Shown: positions 1-11,008, counted from the stretch's first letter. The stretch: 64,000 nucleotides of DNA from Lonepinella koalarum (GCF_004565475.1 NZ_SRHX01000007.1:62001-126000), one strand, 5' to 3'. Numbers and translations: made by a program. Notes: generated from the sequence alone by a model not told the origin.

Positions 1-201
1 AGTGGTCGTTGGAATCCTTGGCATTTTCCTAATCAAGGCGTGATAGAACGTTTACGTCAAGCTAAAAGCGCGGTGTATAATACCGCAGTTGCGGGACAAA
101 TTTCTGTGCGATTTTATGCGGATAACACCGCGATAGTGACTGCTAGAAATGAGTTGAGTCCTTGGTATCAACAGATTATTGATGTTCAAGCGCGTGATTA
201 A
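1..201 (+). CDS. comEC: ComEC/Rec2 DNA-uptake channel, C-terminal end (5' truncated by window)
   Basis: The reading frame is open from base 1 to a TAA at 199-201 and encodes the last 66 residues of a protein. The peptide starts SGRWNPWHFP and ends QQIIDVQARD. I assign it to ComEC/Rec2, the inner-membrane channel that carries transforming single-stranded DNA into the cytoplasm, mainly from position: rec-2 lies directly upstream of msbA in H. influenzae. The visible piece is the C-terminal soluble part and contains no membrane segment. The abundance of uptake signal sequences in the window fits a naturally transformable relative. The gene name rests on synteny more than on a diagnostic motif. 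Confidence 0.72.
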   Translation, partial: SGRWNPWHFPNQGVIERLRQAKSAVYNTAVAGQISVRFYADNTAIVTARNELSPWYQQIIDVQARD

Positions 202-261
202 GTTGGATAATCATTAAAATGATTGTACAATGCCAACAATTTTAAAAATGAAGATGTGATT

Positions 262-2010
262 ATGAAAGAAAAAGATATCTCGGTATTTAAAACCTTTAAA
301 CGCTTGTGGCCGACAATTAGTGTATTTAAGTCGGGTTTGATTGCGGCTGCAATTGCTTTAGTGCTAAATGCCCTCGTGGATTCTGGTTTAATCTATTTAC
401 TTAAACCTTTATTAGATCAGGGTTTCGGGCAGGCTGATCATGATTTTCTTAAATTAATGGCGGTATTAGTTGTCGCCTTTGTACTGTTTCGCGGCTTAAC
501 TAACTATGTAGCAAGCTATTGTTTAGCTTGGGTTTCAGGCAAAGTAGTGATGACCTTGCGTCGCCGTTTATTTAAGCATTTAATGTTTATGCCAGTGAAC
601 TACTTTGATCAAAATCCAACAGGTCGTTTACTTTCTAGAGTGACCTACGATAGTGAAATGGTCGCCAGTTCATCTTCCAGTGCTTTAGTAACGATTGTGC
701 GTGAAGGCACTTATCTCATATCCCTTTTTGTGGTGATGATTTATACCAGTTGGCAACTGTCTATTGTGCTATTTATTGTTGCACCGATTATCGGGATATT
801 AATTGGGTTAGTATCCAAAATTTTTCGCCAGTTAAGTCGGAATATTCAAGAGAGTATGGGAGCGTTAAGCATTACTACGGAACAAATGTTGAAAGGACAT
901 AAAGTCGTACTTTCTTTTGGCGGTCAAAAAGTCGAAGAACAACGTTTTAATGACGTGAGTAATGATATGCGACGTAAAGGTATGAAAATTGTGTCAGCGG
1001 ATGGTATTTCCGATGGTTTGGTACAATTAATTGCTTCTTTTGCCCTTTCTGCCGTACTTTATGTAGCAACCTTTCCTGAAGTGATGAGTGAAAATTTAAC
1101 CGCCGGTTCTTTTACTGTTGTGTTTTCTTCCATGATGGCAATGATGCGACCGTTAAAATCCTTAACTAATGTAAATTCTCAATTCCAACGCGGTATGGCG
1201 GCTTGTCAAACCCTATTTGAATTTTTAGATTTAGACACAGAAAAAGATAATGGCACCTACGAAGTTGAACGAGCTAAAGGCAATGTAGAATTTAAAAATG
1301 TAAGCTTTGCTTACCAAGGTAAGGAAGAACGTGCGTTAAATCATATTTCTTTAACTATTCCGCAAGGTAAAACCGTGGCATTAGTGGGGCGTTCTGGTTC
1401 AGGTAAATCTACCATAGCGAATTTGCTCACACGTTTTTATGATATTGAACAAGGCGAAATTTTGTTGGACGGTGTAAATATTCAAGATTACCGTTTAAGT
1501 AACTTACGTGAACAATGTTCCGTAGTATCGCAACAAGTCCATTTATTTAATGATACGGTAGCAAATAATATTGCCTATGCTGCCACAGATAAGTACAGTC
1601 GCCAACAAATTATTGATGCGGCTCATGCAGCTCATGCGATGGAATTTATTGAAAAATTAGACAATGGTTTAGATACCGTCATCGGTGAAAATGGGGCAAG
1701 TTTGTCAGGAGGACAACGCCAGCGTTTAGCCATTGCCCGTGCGTTATTGCGAAATTCACCGGTACTTATTTTGGATGAAGCCACTTCTGCCCTCGATACA
1801 GAATCTGAACGAGCTATTCAATCAGCACTGGAAATCTTGCAAAAAGATCGTACCGTTTTAGTGATCGCTCATCGTTTATCCACCATTGAAAAAGCTGATG
1901 AAATTATTGTGATTGAGCATGGCGAAGTAAAAGAGCGTGGTAGCCATAGCGATCTGCTTGCTCGAGGTGGCGCTTATAAACAATTGCATGCTATGCAGTT
2001 TTCACATTAG
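262..2010 (+). CDS. msbA: Lipid A export ATP-binding/permease protein MsbA
   Basis: MsbA is the homodimeric inner-membrane ABC flippase that moves core-lipid A to the periplasmic face. The 582-residue product has the length of E. coli MsbA. Residues about 25-310 are the six-helix membrane domain. The nucleotide-binding domain has Walker [10 protein letters not shown] at 376-384, the ABC signature [15 protein letters not shown] and Walker [12 protein letters not shown], followed by a switch histidine in VIAHRLST. The frame is open from 223, but the start at 262 ([10 protein letters not shown]) gives the family length and drops a 13-residue leader with no homology I recognise. lpxK starts 10 bases after the stop, so the two are co-transcribed. 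Confidence 0.97.
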   Translation: MKEKDISVFKTFKRLWPTISVFKSGLIAAAIALVLNALVDSGLIYLLKPLLDQGFGQADHDFLKLMAVLVVAFVLFRGLTNYVASYCLAWVSGKVVMTLRRRLFKHLMFMPVNYFDQNPTGRLLSRVTYDSEMVASSSSSALVTIVREGTYLISLFVVMIYTSWQLSIVLFIVAPIIGILIGLVSKIFRQLSRNIQESMGALSITTEQMLKGHKVVLSFGGQKVEEQRFNDVSNDMRRKGMKIVSADGISDGLVQLIASFALSAVLYVATFPEVMSENLTAGSFTVVFSSMMAMMRPLKSLTNVNSQFQRGMAACQTLFEFLDLDTEKDNGTYEVERAKGNVEFKNVSFAYQGKEERALNHISLTIPQGKTVALVGRSGSGKSTIANLLTRFYDIEQGEILLDGVNIQDYRLSNLREQCSVVSQQVHLFNDTVANNIAYAATDKYSRQQIIDAAHAAHAMEFIEKLDNGLDTVIGENGASLSGGQRQRLAIARALLRNSPVLILDEATSALDTESERAIQSALEILQKDRTVLVIAHRLSTIEKADEIIVIEHGEVKERGSHSDLLARGGAYKQLHAMQFSH

Positions 2011-2020
2011 GGATGAGACG

Positions 2021-2998
2021 ATGAACTTCTGGTATAGCAACTCAAAGATTGCTTACTTATTATTACCTTTTTCATGGTTATTTAGTTTAATCAGTAGTTT
2101 TCGTCGCTTTCTATTTAAATCGGGGATATTAAAATCGTATCGTTGCCCGGTACCAGTGGTGATTGTGGGAAATCTGAGTGTCGGGGGGAATGGAAAAACG
2201 CCAGTAACCATTTGGTTGGTGGACCAATTACAACAGCGTGGTATAAACTGCGGTGTCATTTCTCGTGGTTATGGGAGTAAATCGGATTATTATCCACGTT
2301 TAGTCAAAATTGATGATGATCCTATTCAATCCGGTGATGAACCGTTGTTAATTGCTAAACGTACAGGTGTACCGGTTTGTATTTCGCACAATCGCCAACA
2401 GGCTATTGAATTATTGATGAAAGAGCATGACTGTGATGTGATTATCAGTGATGATGGTCTTCAACATTATAAATTACAGCGAGATATTGAAATCGTTGTG
2501 ATGGATGCCGAGCGTGGTTTGGGAAATGGTTTATTATTGCCAGCGGGTCCATTACGTGAAAATGCAAGCCGATTAAAAACCGTTGATTTTGTGATTACCA
2601 ATGGGGCAGCAAATGCTTATACAGATGCGGTGATGAAATTAGTTCCCCATTATGCGATTAATTTAGTGACAGGTGAAAAACGTTTATTAAGTGAAATTAA
2701 ACAGGCTCAAGCTATGGCAGGTATAGGAAATCCACAACGTTTTTTTACTATGTTACAGGGTTTAAATATTGAATTGAACAAGATTCAGGCTTTTGCCGAT
2801 CACCAAGCCTATAGTGCAGCATTATTTAATGCTTTTGACAAAAATCAACCTTTATTAATGACCGAAAAAGATGCAGTGAAGTGCGGTAAATTTTCCCAGC
2901 AAAATTGGTGGTATGTCCCCGTAGATGCTGAAATTTCAGGACAAAAAACAACCGCACTTTTAGATAAAATCATTATGTTTACCAAGGATAACAAATGA
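2021..2998 (+). CDS. lpxK: Tetraacyldisaccharide 4'-kinase LpxK
   Basis: LpxK phosphorylates the 4' position of the tetraacyldisaccharide 1-phosphate intermediate to give lipid IVA, at the inner membrane. The 325-residue product opens with a hydrophobic N-terminal anchor (residues about 8-25), followed by a P-loop [11 protein letters not shown] near residues 53-63 and the conserved DDGLQHYKL stretch. The frame extends upstream into msbA, but the ATG at 2021 ([17 protein letters not shown]) matches the start of family members. The stop overlaps the kdsB start by four bases (ATGA), indicating translational coupling. One uptake signal (ACCGCACTT, 2951-2959) lies inside the 3' end of the gene. 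Confidence 0.96.
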   Translation: MNFWYSNSKIAYLLLPFSWLFSLISSFRRFLFKSGILKSYRCPVPVVIVGNLSVGGNGKTPVTIWLVDQLQQRGINCGVISRGYGSKSDYYPRLVKIDDDPIQSGDEPLLIAKRTGVPVCISHNRQQAIELLMKEHDCDVIISDDGLQHYKLQRDIEIVVMDAERGLGNGLLLPAGPLRENASRLKTVDFVITNGAANAYTDAVMKLVPHYAINLVTGEKRLLSEIKQAQAMAGIGNPQRFFTMLQGLNIELNKIQAFADHQAYSAALFNAFDKNQPLLMTEKDAVKCGKFSQQNWWYVPVDAEISGQKTTALLDKIIMFTKDNK

Positions 2999-3768
2999 CA
3001 ACATTCAGCGTAATTATTCCAGCTCGTTTTGCTTCAAGCCGGTTACCCGGTAAACCTCTGGCAGATATTGCCGGTAAACCGATGATTCAACATGTGTGGG
3101 AAAAGGCTCAACAATCTGGGGCAAGTCGTGTCATTGTGGCAACCGACAATGAACAAGTTGCACAAGTAGTGCGGGGTTTTGCTGGTGAAGTTTGTATGAC
3201 ATCGGAAAAACATAATTCAGGTACAGAACGTCTTGCGGAAGTAGTTGAAAAATTAGCCTTACCTGATGATGAAATTATCGTCAATATTCAAGGCGACGAA
3301 CCATTAATTCCTCCTGTCATTGTGCAACAAGTTGCAGAAAATTTACAAAAATACCAAGTTAATATGGCAAGCCTTGCGGTAAAAATAGATGATCCTAAAG
3401 AACTGTTTAATCCAAATGCGGTGAAAGTGTTAACTGATAAAGATGGTTATGTATTGTATTTTTCTCGGGCAGTGATTCCATGGGATCGTGATCAATTTGC
3501 TCTTTTACAAAAAGGTGAATTAATCCAATCTGAATTAATATTACAACCTTGTTACTGGCGACATATCGGTATTTATGCTTACCGAGCCGGTTTTATCAAA
3601 CAATATGTACAATGGCAACCGACAGCACTCGAGCAAATCGAAAGCCTTGAGCAATTACGAGTGCTATGGAATGGTGAACGAATCCACGTTGAACTTGCAA
3701 AAGAAGTTCCCGCTGTAGGGGTGGATACACCTGAAGATTTGGCAAAAGTGCGGTTAATTTTAGGTTAG
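2995..3768 (+). CDS. kdsB: 3-deoxy-manno-octulosonate cytidylyltransferase KdsB
   Basis: KdsB activates Kdo with CTP to CMP-Kdo, the donor used by WaaA to build the LPS inner core. The 257-residue product starts with the nucleotidyltransferase signature [15 protein letters not shown] at residues 8-22 and contains the metal and substrate motifs [10 protein letters not shown] and GIYAYR. Length is typical (about 250). It overlaps lpxK by four bases and is the last gene of the comEC-msbA-lpxK-kdsB group, since a hairpin with a T-run follows 20 bases downstream. An uptake signal AAGTGCGGT at 3746-3754 sits in the last codons. Confidence 0.97.
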   Translation: MTTFSVIIPARFASSRLPGKPLADIAGKPMIQHVWEKAQQSGASRVIVATDNEQVAQVVRGFAGEVCMTSEKHNSGTERLAEVVEKLALPDDEIIVNIQGDEPLIPPVIVQQVAENLQKYQVNMASLAVKIDDPKELFNPNAVKVLTDKDGYVLYFSRAVIPWDRDQFALLQKGELIQSELILQPCYWRHIGIYAYRAGFIKQYVQWQPTALEQIESLEQLRVLWNGERIHVELAKEVPAVGVDTPEDLAKVRLILG

Positions 3769-3788
3769 TTCTAGATCCTGTGAAATAT

Positions 3789-3812
3789 AAAAGGGCGAAA
3801 GCTCTTTTTTTA
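3789..3812 (+). terminator. Rho-independent terminator after kdsB
   Basis: A 7-bp stem AAAGGGC / GCTCTTT with a GAAA tetraloop is followed directly by a run of T. It ends the msbA-lpxK-kdsB transcript. Confidence 0.85.
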
Positions 3813-3863
3813 TATTGAAAAATTAATTATTCCCCTTAGCCTTTTATTTTAGTTTAATTTGGC

Positions 3864-3892
3864 TTTACAAGTTAAAATTAATCTATTAATAT
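3864..3892 (+). promoter_or_regulatory. Sigma-70 promoter for the DUF4198 gene
   Basis: TTTACA and TAATAT are separated by 17 bases, 54 bases upstream of the ATG at 3946. The preceding gene ends in a terminator, so the DUF4198 gene needs its own promoter. The call rests on consensus matching only. Confidence 0.5.
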
Positions 3893-3945
3893 AGCCACTT
3901 CTTTTCTATTAAAAAATAAGTAAATCAATATTAAGTAGGTATTTT

Positions 3946-4749
3946 ATGAAAAAAGCACTTTTAGCCACATTATTATGTTCTTTAGCGATTTCCGCACAAG
4001 CTCACCGTGTTTGGGTGCAAACTGATCATACTCATGGCGATGAAATTTTAAAAGCTGATTTAGGTTATGGTGAATTTCCGACATTAGAGCAAATTTCTGA
4101 AAAACGATTACATTTTTTTGATCGTGGTATGACTTTATTCACCGCACAAGGCAAACAAAAATTAGTGCAAAAAGGTGATAAAAACTACCATTTTGAAACA
4201 GAAAAACCCGTACAAGAAGGGAGTTATATTGTTGCGGCAGAATATAAACCGATGTTTTGGTCGAAAAATGCGGAAGGTTGGAAACAAGCGGATATGAAAG
4301 ATACGCCAAAAGCGACCTATTGTGAATTAACTTCCATGTATGGTAAAAATATTGTTAATGTAGGGCATGAAAGTGCAGGTATTGACGTGATTACCAAACA
4401 AATAGGACACGAGTTAGAAATTGTGCCGATGGATAATCCTGCCAATATTAATGTGAGTGATTTATTTAAAGTGAAAGTGCTCTATCGCGGTGAACCCTTG
4501 CCAAATGTGACGTTAACGGCGACTTTTGATGGGTTTGATACCGCAGATAATACTAAAACACATAAAGTAGAAGCACAGGCTTTTTCTGATGTGACGGCAG
4601 ATGATGGCACAGTAAATATTATTCCATTACGTCAGGGTTTTTGGAAAGCTCAAGTGACTTATGAGGTGCCATTTAACGATCCTGCACAATGTCAAGTGGC
4701 GAAGCATTATGCGACATTAACCTTTAATATCGGTAAACAATACCATTAG
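3946..4749 (+). CDS. Periplasmic DUF4198 family protein (possible metal-uptake accessory)
   Basis: The 267-residue product has a clean Sec signal peptide (MKKALLATLLCSLAISAQA) with predicted cleavage before His20, so the mature protein begins HRVWVQTDHTHGD with several exposed histidines. Overall it resembles the DUF4198 family, whose members include periplasmic NikK-type components of nickel ECF transporters in this bacterial family. The histidine-rich mature N-terminus fits metal binding, but no transporter genes (nikM, nikQ, nikO) adjoin it here. The gene stands alone between a terminator and uvrC with its own promoter. Family membership is a judgement from the sequence; the substrate is unknown. 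Confidence 0.75.
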   Translation: MKKALLATLLCSLAISAQAHRVWVQTDHTHGDEILKADLGYGEFPTLEQISEKRLHFFDRGMTLFTAQGKQKLVQKGDKNYHFETEKPVQEGSYIVAAEYKPMFWSKNAEGWKQADMKDTPKATYCELTSMYGKNIVNVGHESAGIDVITKQIGHELEIVPMDNPANINVSDLFKVKVLYRGEPLPNVTLTATFDGFDTADNTKTHKVEAQAFSDVTADDGTVNIIPLRQGFWKAQVTYEVPFNDPAQCQVAKHYATLTFNIGKQYH

Positions 4750-4851
4750 TTGAAATTACCGGTAGGATTTGACATAATAAAAAAAAGAATAGTTCTGCGA
4801 AAAATTGTTCCTATGGATTTTAATGTTTATCCAAAATAGGTATATCAGATG

Positions 4852-4882
4852 GACCCTTGTGTATATACAAGGGTCTTGTTTT
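4852..4882 (+). terminator. Hairpin with T-rich tail between the DUF4198 gene and uvrC
   Basis: A perfect 9-bp stem GACCCTTGT / ACAAGGGTC (4852-4860, 4867-4875) is followed by TTGTTTT. It lies only 20 bases before the uvrC start, so it either ends the DUF4198 transcript or lowers read-through into uvrC. Confidence 0.6.
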
Positions 4883-4901
4883 AAGGATAAAATACGTTTT
4901 T

Positions 4902-6728
4902 ATGTTTGATCACAAATCTTTTCTCAAAAATGTGACTAATGATGCCGGAGTTTATCGTATGTTTGATAAAGCCGATCAGGTTATTTATGTGGGAAAAGCG
5001 AAGCATCTGAAAAAACGTCTTGCTAGCTATTTTCGCGCTAATTTATCCAGTAAAAAAACCGAGGCTTTAGTTTCTGCAATTTGTCGCATTGAAACCACTA
5101 TTACCAGTTCTGAAACGGAAGCCTTATTACTTGAACATAATTATATTAAAACTTATCAACCACGTTATAATGTCTTGCTAAGAGACGATAAGTCCTACCC
5201 TTATATTTTACTCACCAAAGAACGTCACCCGAGAATCACGGCTTATCGTGGCTCAAAAAAAATTGCGGGGGAATATTTTGGACCTTATCCCCACGCTGGA
5301 GCAGTGCGTGAAACCTTGTCTTTGTTACAAAAATTATTTCCGGTTCGGCAATGTGAAAATTCGGTGTATAACAACCGTTCTCGCCCTTGTTTGCAATATC
5401 AAATTGGACGTTGCGCTGCCCCTTGTGTAAGTGGCTTAGTGACAGACGAAGACTATAATACTCAAGTAGAGTATGCGAGATTGTTTTTACAGGGCAAAGA
5501 TAATCAAGTTATCGATCATTTAATCAGCAAAATGGAAAAGGCGAGTAATGAACTTGATTTTGAAAATGCCGCTCGTTTCCGTGATCAAATTCAGGCAGTG
5601 CGTTCGGTGATGGAGAAACAATTTGTCAGCCAAGATCGTTTAGATGATATGGATATTATCGCTATTGCTTACCAGTTAGGAGTGGCTTGCGTGCAAGTAT
5701 TATTTATTCGACAAGGTAAAGTATTAGGCAATCGTAGTTATTTTCCGAAAGTGCCAGCAAATACTGATTTAGCAGAATTAACCGCCACCTTTGTCGGACA
5801 ATTTTATTTACAAGCTCACCAAGGGCGAACGGTACCGAATACTATTATTGTTGATCATAAATTAGATGAAAAAGCTGAGTTAGAAAGTCTATTATCCGAT
5901 CAAGTTGGACGGAAAGTGATGATTCAGGATAACAGTAAAGGTAATAAAAGCAAATATTTGCAACTTGCTCAAATGAACGCTAAAGCAGCTTTAACGTTAA
6001 AACTAAAAGAAACCAGTTTGATTAGTGAGCGTTATTTAGCCTTACAAAATTTATTAGGCATTGAAAATATTAAGCGAATGGAATGTTTTGACATCAGTCA
6101 CACGATGGGGGAACAAACCATCGCATCTTGTGTCGTGTTTAGTGACAATGGACCATTAAAATCTGATTATCGCCGGTTTAATATTGATGGTATTACGGCA
6201 GGTGATGATTATGCCGCGATGGAACAGGCATTAAAAAAACGTTATGATCGAGAACTAGACGAAGATAAAATTCCTGATATTATTTTTATTGATGGTGGCA
6301 AAGGGCAGCTAAATCGGGCATTACAAGTATTTGAACAATTAAAAGTGAAATGGGATAAAAATAAACCGCACTTAATTGGTGTAGCCAAAGGTGTCGATCG
6401 TCGAGCAGGGCAGGAGACCTTGATTTTAAGCAAAATAGGTAAGGAATTGCATTTAGATCCTGATAATCTCGCTTTACATTTAATCCAACATATCCGTGAT
6501 GAAAGTCATAACCATGCGATTACAGGACATCGTAAAAAACGCCAGAAAGCCTTTACCCAAAGTGGATTAGAAACCATTGCTGGCGTGGGAGCTAAACGTC
6601 GTCAGGCGTTATTAAAATATCTCGGTGGTATGCAAGGGATAAAAAATGCCACCATTGATGAAATTGCCAGTGTACCGGGCATTTCTAAAGATTTAGCAGA
6701 ATTGATTTTTGATACATTAAAGAGTTAA
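4902..6728 (+). CDS. uvrC: Excinuclease ABC subunit C (UvrC)
   Basis: UvrC makes the 3' and 5' incisions around UvrB-bound lesions in nucleotide excision repair. In order, the 608-residue product has a GIY-YIG nuclease domain at about residues 14-95 ([21 protein letters not shown]), a cysteine-rich segment ([13 protein letters not shown]), a UVR helical hairpin that contacts UvrB at about 204-238 ([14 protein letters not shown]), an RNase H-like nuclease domain (FDISHTMGE and FIDGGKGQ), and a C-terminal double helix-hairpin-helix ([13 protein letters not shown] near 557). The frame is open back to a TTG at 4857, but that would start inside the upstream hairpin; the ATG at 4902 ([10 protein letters not shown]) gives the family length. 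Confidence 0.97.
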   Translation: MFDHKSFLKNVTNDAGVYRMFDKADQVIYVGKAKHLKKRLASYFRANLSSKKTEALVSAICRIETTITSSETEALLLEHNYIKTYQPRYNVLLRDDKSYPYILLTKERHPRITAYRGSKKIAGEYFGPYPHAGAVRETLSLLQKLFPVRQCENSVYNNRSRPCLQYQIGRCAAPCVSGLVTDEDYNTQVEYARLFLQGKDNQVIDHLISKMEKASNELDFENAARFRDQIQAVRSVMEKQFVSQDRLDDMDIIAIAYQLGVACVQVLFIRQGKVLGNRSYFPKVPANTDLAELTATFVGQFYLQAHQGRTVPNTIIVDHKLDEKAELESLLSDQVGRKVMIQDNSKGNKSKYLQLAQMNAKAALTLKLKETSLISERYLALQNLLGIENIKRMECFDISHTMGEQTIASCVVFSDNGPLKSDYRRFNIDGITAGDDYAAMEQALKKRYDRELDEDKIPDIIFIDGGKGQLNRALQVFEQLKVKWDKNKPHLIGVAKGVDRRAGQETLILSKIGKELHLDPDNLALHLIQHIRDESHNHAITGHRKKRQKAFTQSGLETIAGVGAKRRQALLKYLGGMQGIKNATIDEIASVPGISKDLAELIFDTLKS

Positions 6729-6735
6729 AGTTGTC

Positions 6736-7323
6736 ATGCAAGCGATCATTGAAACTCACCCATTTCCTCCCGTGTTACCGCCACAAGCGAAAGTGATGAT
6801 GATGGGAACATTCCCGCCAACCGTTGAAAAGCGTTGTATGGAATTTCATTATCCGAATTTTCAAAATGATATGTGGCGAATTTATGGTTTAGTATTTTTT
6901 AACGATAAACACTATTTTCAAGTGAAAAATGAAAAATGTTTTGATCCTGAACGGATAAAAAATTTCTTAATAGAAAGGGGAATTGCAAGTTGTCCAACGG
7001 TACAAAAAGCAATTCGTGAACAAGGCAATGCCTCTGATAAATTTCTTAAAATTGTTGAACCTGTGAATCTAGCAAAGGTACTTAAACAACTTCCAGATTG
7101 CCAATGGATTTTCACAACTGGCGGAAAAGCCACCGAGACGTTATTAAGTTTATTACCCGAAAAACTAAAAGAACCGAAAACGAATGAGTTTATCGATTTT
7201 TCTTTTGCTGGGAGAGAACTAAAATTATATCGCTTACCGTCCACATCAAGGGCTTATCCACTCAGCTTTGAGAAAAAAGCTGAAGCCTATCAATATTTTT
7301 TTAAATTAGCGGGTATTTTATAA
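6736..7323 (+). CDS. Uracil-DNA glycosylase family protein
   Basis: The 195-residue cytoplasmic product has features of the uracil-DNA glycosylase (MUG/TDG-like) fold: an early strand ending in MMMGTFPP (residues about 22-29) where the superfamily has its active-site loop, the central segment [13 protein letters not shown], and a C-terminal [10 protein letters not shown] in the place of the DNA-intercalation loop. I recognise it as a conserved gene of this family without an established substrate. It starts 7 bases after uvrC and is probably co-transcribed with it, which supports a role in DNA repair. The activity is inferred from fold motifs only. Confidence 0.65.
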   Translation: MQAIIETHPFPPVLPPQAKVMMMGTFPPTVEKRCMEFHYPNFQNDMWRIYGLVFFNDKHYFQVKNEKCFDPERIKNFLIERGIASCPTVQKAIREQGNASDKFLKIVEPVNLAKVLKQLPDCQWIFTTGGKATETLLSLLPEKLKEPKTNEFIDFSFAGRELKLYRLPSTSRAYPLSFEKKAEAYQYFFKLAGIL

Positions 7324-7333
7324 GGGAAATAAT

Positions 7334-7489
7334 ATGTTAGATAACGCATTATTAGGTTTAACCCATGAACAGCAACAACAAGCCGTGGAACATATACAAA
7401 AATTGATGGCACAAGGGATTCCGGCAGGACAAGCGATTAAACGCGTGGCAGAAGAATTGCGAGAATCTTATCAGAAAGATAGGGAATGA
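7334..7489 (+). CDS. yoaH: UPF0181 family small protein YoaH
   Basis: This 51-residue protein, beginning [20 protein letters not shown], belongs to the UPF0181 (YoaH) family of small soluble proteins of unknown function. Its predicted helix with [18 protein letters not shown] and VAEELRE is the family signature. A Shine-Dalgarno-like AAGGGAA precedes the ATG by 6 bases. It begins 10 bases after the glycosylase-like gene, so uvrC, the glycosylase-like gene and yoaH form one transcription unit closed by the hairpin at 7540-7572. Confidence 0.85.
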   Translation: MLDNALLGLTHEQQQQAVEHIQKLMAQGIPAGQAIKRVAEELRESYQKDRE

Positions 7490-7539
7490 AAACGTCGAAT
7501 TTAGGCAACAGGATCGGTTTTTAGGTATTTTCAAAATAG

Positions 7540-7580
7540 TGGTTAAAGCTAATTGCTATAAAGCTTTAACCAATTATTTT
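7540..7580. terminator. Bidirectional terminator between yoaH and ppc
   Basis: A perfect 11-bp inverted repeat (TGGTTAAAGCT at 7540-7550, its complement at 7562-7572) has T-rich flanks on both strands, as expected between two convergent genes. Confidence 0.8.
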
Positions 7581-7602
7581 ATCAATTTACCTTATTTAAA
7601 AG

Positions 7603-10245
7603 TTAACCTGTATTACGCATACCCGCGGCAATACCTGTAATAGTAATCATCAAGGCTTGCTCTAAATCAGGATTGGATTGTTCAGGATCTTGACGTAAGC
7701 GGCTTAACAGTTCTACCTGTAATAGGTTTAATGGATCGGTGTAAACATTACGCAAGGCAATAGATTCTGCGATCCAAGGCAAATCGGACATTAATTGATG
7801 ACCTTTGCCCGAAAGCTCAAGTACCGTATGAATATCTGCTTGAAGCTGTTCACGCAACGATTGACCTAAATGCCAGAGCTCTTTTTTCACTAAACGCTGA
7901 TCGTAATGTTCAGAAAGCCAAATATCGGTTTTGCTAAAGACCATTTCTAACATACCAATTCGAGTATTAAAGAATGGCCAGTGATGACACATTTCTTCGA
8001 TCACTTCTTGTTTGCCCCTTTCAATGGATTGGCGCAAAGCTGCCCCAGCCCCTAACCAAGCGGGCAGCATCAAGCGATTTTGCATCCAAGCGAAGATCCA
8101 AGGAATGGCACGTAGGCTTTCTACACCACCATTAGGATTACGTTTGGCAGGACGAGATCCCAGTGGCAATTTGGCTAATTCTTGTTCTGGGGTTGCGCTA
8201 CGGAAATAGGGTACGAAATCCTTATTACCACGTACCACATTGCGATACATTTCACAAGAAGATTGAGAGAGCTGATCCATAATCTCCCGCCATTGTGCTT
8301 TTGGCTCAGGTGGTGGTAATAAATTGGCTTCTAGAATAGCGCTAGCATAGAGATCAAGGGTTTCAATTGCCACATCTGGCAATCCCAATTTAAAGCGGAT
8401 CATTTCTCCCTGTTCAGTGACACGTAAACCATTTTTTAAAGAACGAGGCGGCTGTGAAAGTAGTGCCGCATGTGCAGGTGCACCGCCACGCCCGATTGTG
8501 CCACCGCGTCCATGGAATAAGGTGAGTTCTATGCCGAGTTTATCACAAAGATTGACTAAACTTTCTTGTGCACGATATTGCGCCCAAGAAGCTGCCATCA
8601 TCCCTGCATCTTTAGCACTATCAGAATAGCCGATCATCACCATTTGTTTATTATTAATCACGCCACGATACCAACCCACATTAAATAATTGCGTCATCAC
8701 GTCTTCGCAAGCATCAAGATCATCCAATGTTTCAAATAATGGTACTACAGGCAAATGATAAGGTACGCCAGCTTCTTTTAATAACAAATGCACACCTAAT
8801 ACATCTGAGGCAGTACGAGCCATAGAAATAATGTAACAGGAAATCACACCTTCTGGCTGTTGCGCTATAATTTTACAAGTATCTAAAATCTCTTTAGTTT
8901 TTGCGGACGGTATCCAATTTTGTGGTAACAATGGGCGGCGTGAACTTAATTCACGAATTAGAAATGCTTGCTTATCATCTTCCGTCCAACTGGCGTAATC
9001 GCCTAAACCAATATAACGAGTAATTTCTGCAATGGCATCAGTGTGGAGAGTGCTTTCTTGGCGAATATCTAAACGAGAGAGTGTGACCCCAAAACAACGC
9101 ACACGTCGTAGGCTATCTAGCAATAAGCCATTGGCAATAATTTTCATATTGCAAGCGAGCAAGGAATGGTAACTGTCATTTAACGGTTGCCATAACTGTT
9201 CATCTCGAGTGATGATATCCTCTTCCGTATAATGTGGCATACGACCAGCTAATAAATCATTGTAATAAGCTAGTGTATTGTTTAATTTGGTACGTAACCC
9301 TTTCATGACTTCACGATATGGTTCTACATGATTGCCATATTTGGCACGAAATTCAGGAGTACATTGTGCAATAGAGAGTTCATCCACTAATGCTTGAATA
9401 TCACCTAAAAATAAATTTGCCGCTTTCCAGCGAGCTAAATATAATACATTACGAGTGACTTCAGCGGTGACAAATGGGTTACCATCACGGTCTCCGCCCA
9501 TCCAAGAAGAAAAACGCACAGGCATTAAATTCACTGGAATTTCATAGCCCAAATAAGTTTTGGCATTATCATTCAATTTACGTAAAAATTCTGGTACGGC
9601 TGTCCAAAGGCTATTTTCAATCACCGCAAAGCCCCATTTAGCTTCATCAAATGGTGTCGGACGGACAGTACGGATTTCATTGGTGTACCATGCTTGAGCA
9701 ATTAATTGCAATAAACGGCGTTCAATGCTATTGCGTTCACCGTCTGTTAAATCGTCATGTTCTAATTTGCTTAAACATTTATTAATCTCCACTTGTTTAT
9801 GCACTAAAGAACGGCGCGTCACTTCTGTTGGGTGTGCGGTGAGAACTAATTCAATTAATAAATTTTCAATGGTTTTAATCACTTGATCTTTCGATACATT
9901 TTGTGCTTTTAAGCGTTTAAATAGCGACGCAATAGAACGTGTGGAAGATACTTCATCATAATGATGACGAGAAATGGTTTGATATTGTTCCGCCACATTA
10001 GTTAAATTCAAAAATTGACTAAAAGCACGCACTACAGGGATTATATTGGCGGTAGAAATAGTAGATAAAATAGCTAATAACTCCTGACGTGCTTTATCAT
10101 TACCCGCACGCGAGTTACGTGAAAGAATACGAATATTCTCAATTAAATCCAGCATATCGCTACCTTGCGCTTCACTAATAGTTTCGCCTAAAAAATGCCC
10201 CAACATATTGATGTTGTTTCGCATAACAGAATATTCTTGTGTCAT
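7603..10245 (-). CDS. ppc: Phosphoenolpyruvate carboxylase
   Basis: Ppc carboxylates phosphoenolpyruvate with bicarbonate to oxaloacetate, refilling the TCA branch; in these bacteria it feeds the reductive route to succinate and supplies aspartate-family precursors. The 880-residue product has the family length. Visible motifs are the catalytic-histidine segment [13 protein letters not shown] near residue 138, the substrate-binding [15 protein letters not shown], and the glycine-rich loop [16 protein letters not shown] near 575. The C-terminus ends in the conserved [10 protein letters not shown]. It is monocistronic, with about 200 bases of promoter space upstream. Confidence 0.98.
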   Translation of the reverse strand: MTQEYSVMRNNINMLGHFLGETISEAQGSDMLDLIENIRILSRNSRAGNDKARQELLAILSTISTANIIPVVRAFSQFLNLTNVAEQYQTISRHHYDEVSSTRSIASLFKRLKAQNVSKDQVIKTIENLLIELVLTAHPTEVTRRSLVHKQVEINKCLSKLEHDDLTDGERNSIERRLLQLIAQAWYTNEIRTVRPTPFDEAKWGFAVIENSLWTAVPEFLRKLNDNAKTYLGYEIPVNLMPVRFSSWMGGDRDGNPFVTAEVTRNVLYLARWKAANLFLGDIQALVDELSIAQCTPEFRAKYGNHVEPYREVMKGLRTKLNNTLAYYNDLLAGRMPHYTEEDIITRDEQLWQPLNDSYHSLLACNMKIIANGLLLDSLRRVRCFGVTLSRLDIRQESTLHTDAIAEITRYIGLGDYASWTEDDKQAFLIRELSSRRPLLPQNWIPSAKTKEILDTCKIIAQQPEGVISCYIISMARTASDVLGVHLLLKEAGVPYHLPVVPLFETLDDLDACEDVMTQLFNVGWYRGVINNKQMVMIGYSDSAKDAGMMAASWAQYRAQESLVNLCDKLGIELTLFHGRGGTIGRGGAPAHAALLSQPPRSLKNGLRVTEQGEMIRFKLGLPDVAIETLDLYASAILEANLLPPPEPKAQWREIMDQLSQSSCEMYRNVVRGNKDFVPYFRSATPEQELAKLPLGSRPAKRNPNGGVESLRAIPWIFAWMQNRLMLPAWLGAGAALRQSIERGKQEVIEEMCHHWPFFNTRIGMLEMVFSKTDIWLSEHYDQRLVKKELWHLGQSLREQLQADIHTVLELSGKGHQLMSDLPWIAESIALRNVYTDPLNLLQVELLSRLRQDPEQSNPDLEQALMITITGIAAGMRNTG

Positions 10246-10397
10246 AAAATGCTCTCCGCGATAAAAATAAAAAGATACTTGTAGATATACCTAAAAATAG
10301 GAAAATATGCAAATTTTATATAGATAAATAATAGTAAATTGTGATTATTGTTAGAAAATATTTATTATATATTCTACTTTGATAGATTATTTCTAAT

Positions 10398-10427
10398 AAA
10401 ACTGCGGTGATTTTTACCGCAGTTTTT
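10398..10427 (-). terminator. Hairpin terminator downstream of the gntP remnant, built from uptake-signal-like arms
   Basis: AAAACTGCGGT and ACCGCAGTTTT form an 11-bp stem with a 7-base loop. The runs of A and T at its base let it work in either direction. It is placed to terminate the gntP remnant, which ends at 10444 on the minus strand. Confidence 0.7.
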
Positions 10428-10443
10428 AAATGTTAATAAGAGA

Positions 10444-10657
10444 TTAAAGTAAAATACTACCAATTACAGACAATCCAAATCCCACCAAACCAATTAAGGT
10501 TTCTTGCACTGTCCATGTTTTAAACATGGTTTTGGTGTCAATTTCAAGGAAACGGCTCACCAGCCAGAAACCGCTGTCGTTGACATGAGCCAACACCGTT
10601 GCCCCTGATGCAATGGAAATCACGATAAAGCAGAGATCAAATTCGCTTAATCCTGTA
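10444..10657 (-). pseudogene. gntP: Gluconate permease (GntP family), C-terminal remnant only
   Basis: The minus strand encodes about 70 residues that match the end of GntP-family gluconate:H+ symporters: IASGATVLAHVNDSGFWLV followed by a cytoplasmic FKTWTVQETLIGLVGF and the last membrane helix to a normal stop. Everything upstream of about 10657 is missing. The frame continues past the break for another 75 residues, but that part is antisense to the gntK remnant and has no transporter character. A full permease has about 450 residues, so this is a dead 3' stub. The repressor gntR lies 1 kb away. Confidence 0.85.
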
Positions 10658-10966
10658 AGCGAAAAAGGCATTATTGTGTGTTCAGCCTTAAAGAAAAAAT
10701 ACCGTGATTTGATCCGAGATGGCAATGAAAATGTGAAATTCTTGTTTTTGCACGGCAGTTTTGCGTTGATTTTGGAACGAATGAAACAACGCAAAGGGCA
10801 TTTTATGAAAGAAGAAATGCTGAAAAGCCAATTTGATACCTTGGAAATTCCACAAGCCGATGAGCCAGATGTAATTGCCATTGATATTGACGGTAGTTTT
10901 GATGAGGTGGTGGAGCGGTGTGTTAGGGCGTTGGAACCGTTATTAGATTTACAGCATAAAGAATAA
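10658..10966 (+). pseudogene. gntK: Gluconokinase, C-terminal remnant only
   Basis: From about 10661 the plus strand encodes EKGIIVCSALKKKYRDLIRD and then the gluconokinase C-terminal half with LHGSFALILERM, RKGHFMKEEMLKSQFDTLE and a normal stop. The N-terminal P-loop (usually GVSGSGKST) and phosphoryl-acceptor region are absent because the frame runs straight into the antisense of gntP. A complete kinase has about 175 residues and about 100 remain. The protein could not bind ATP. Confidence 0.87.
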
Positions 10967-11008
10967 GGATTATAATTGACCTGTTTATATATCTACGAGA
11001 ACAAGTCT

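Noticed and set aside
4857-4901. TTG start for uvrC 15 codons upstream
   Set aside because: It lies inside a terminator-like hairpin and adds residues not typical of UvrC; the ATG at 4902 gives the family length.
10444-10881. A 145-residue minus-strand frame as one novel gene
   Set aside because: Only its last 70 residues have transporter character; the first half is antisense to the gntK remnant.
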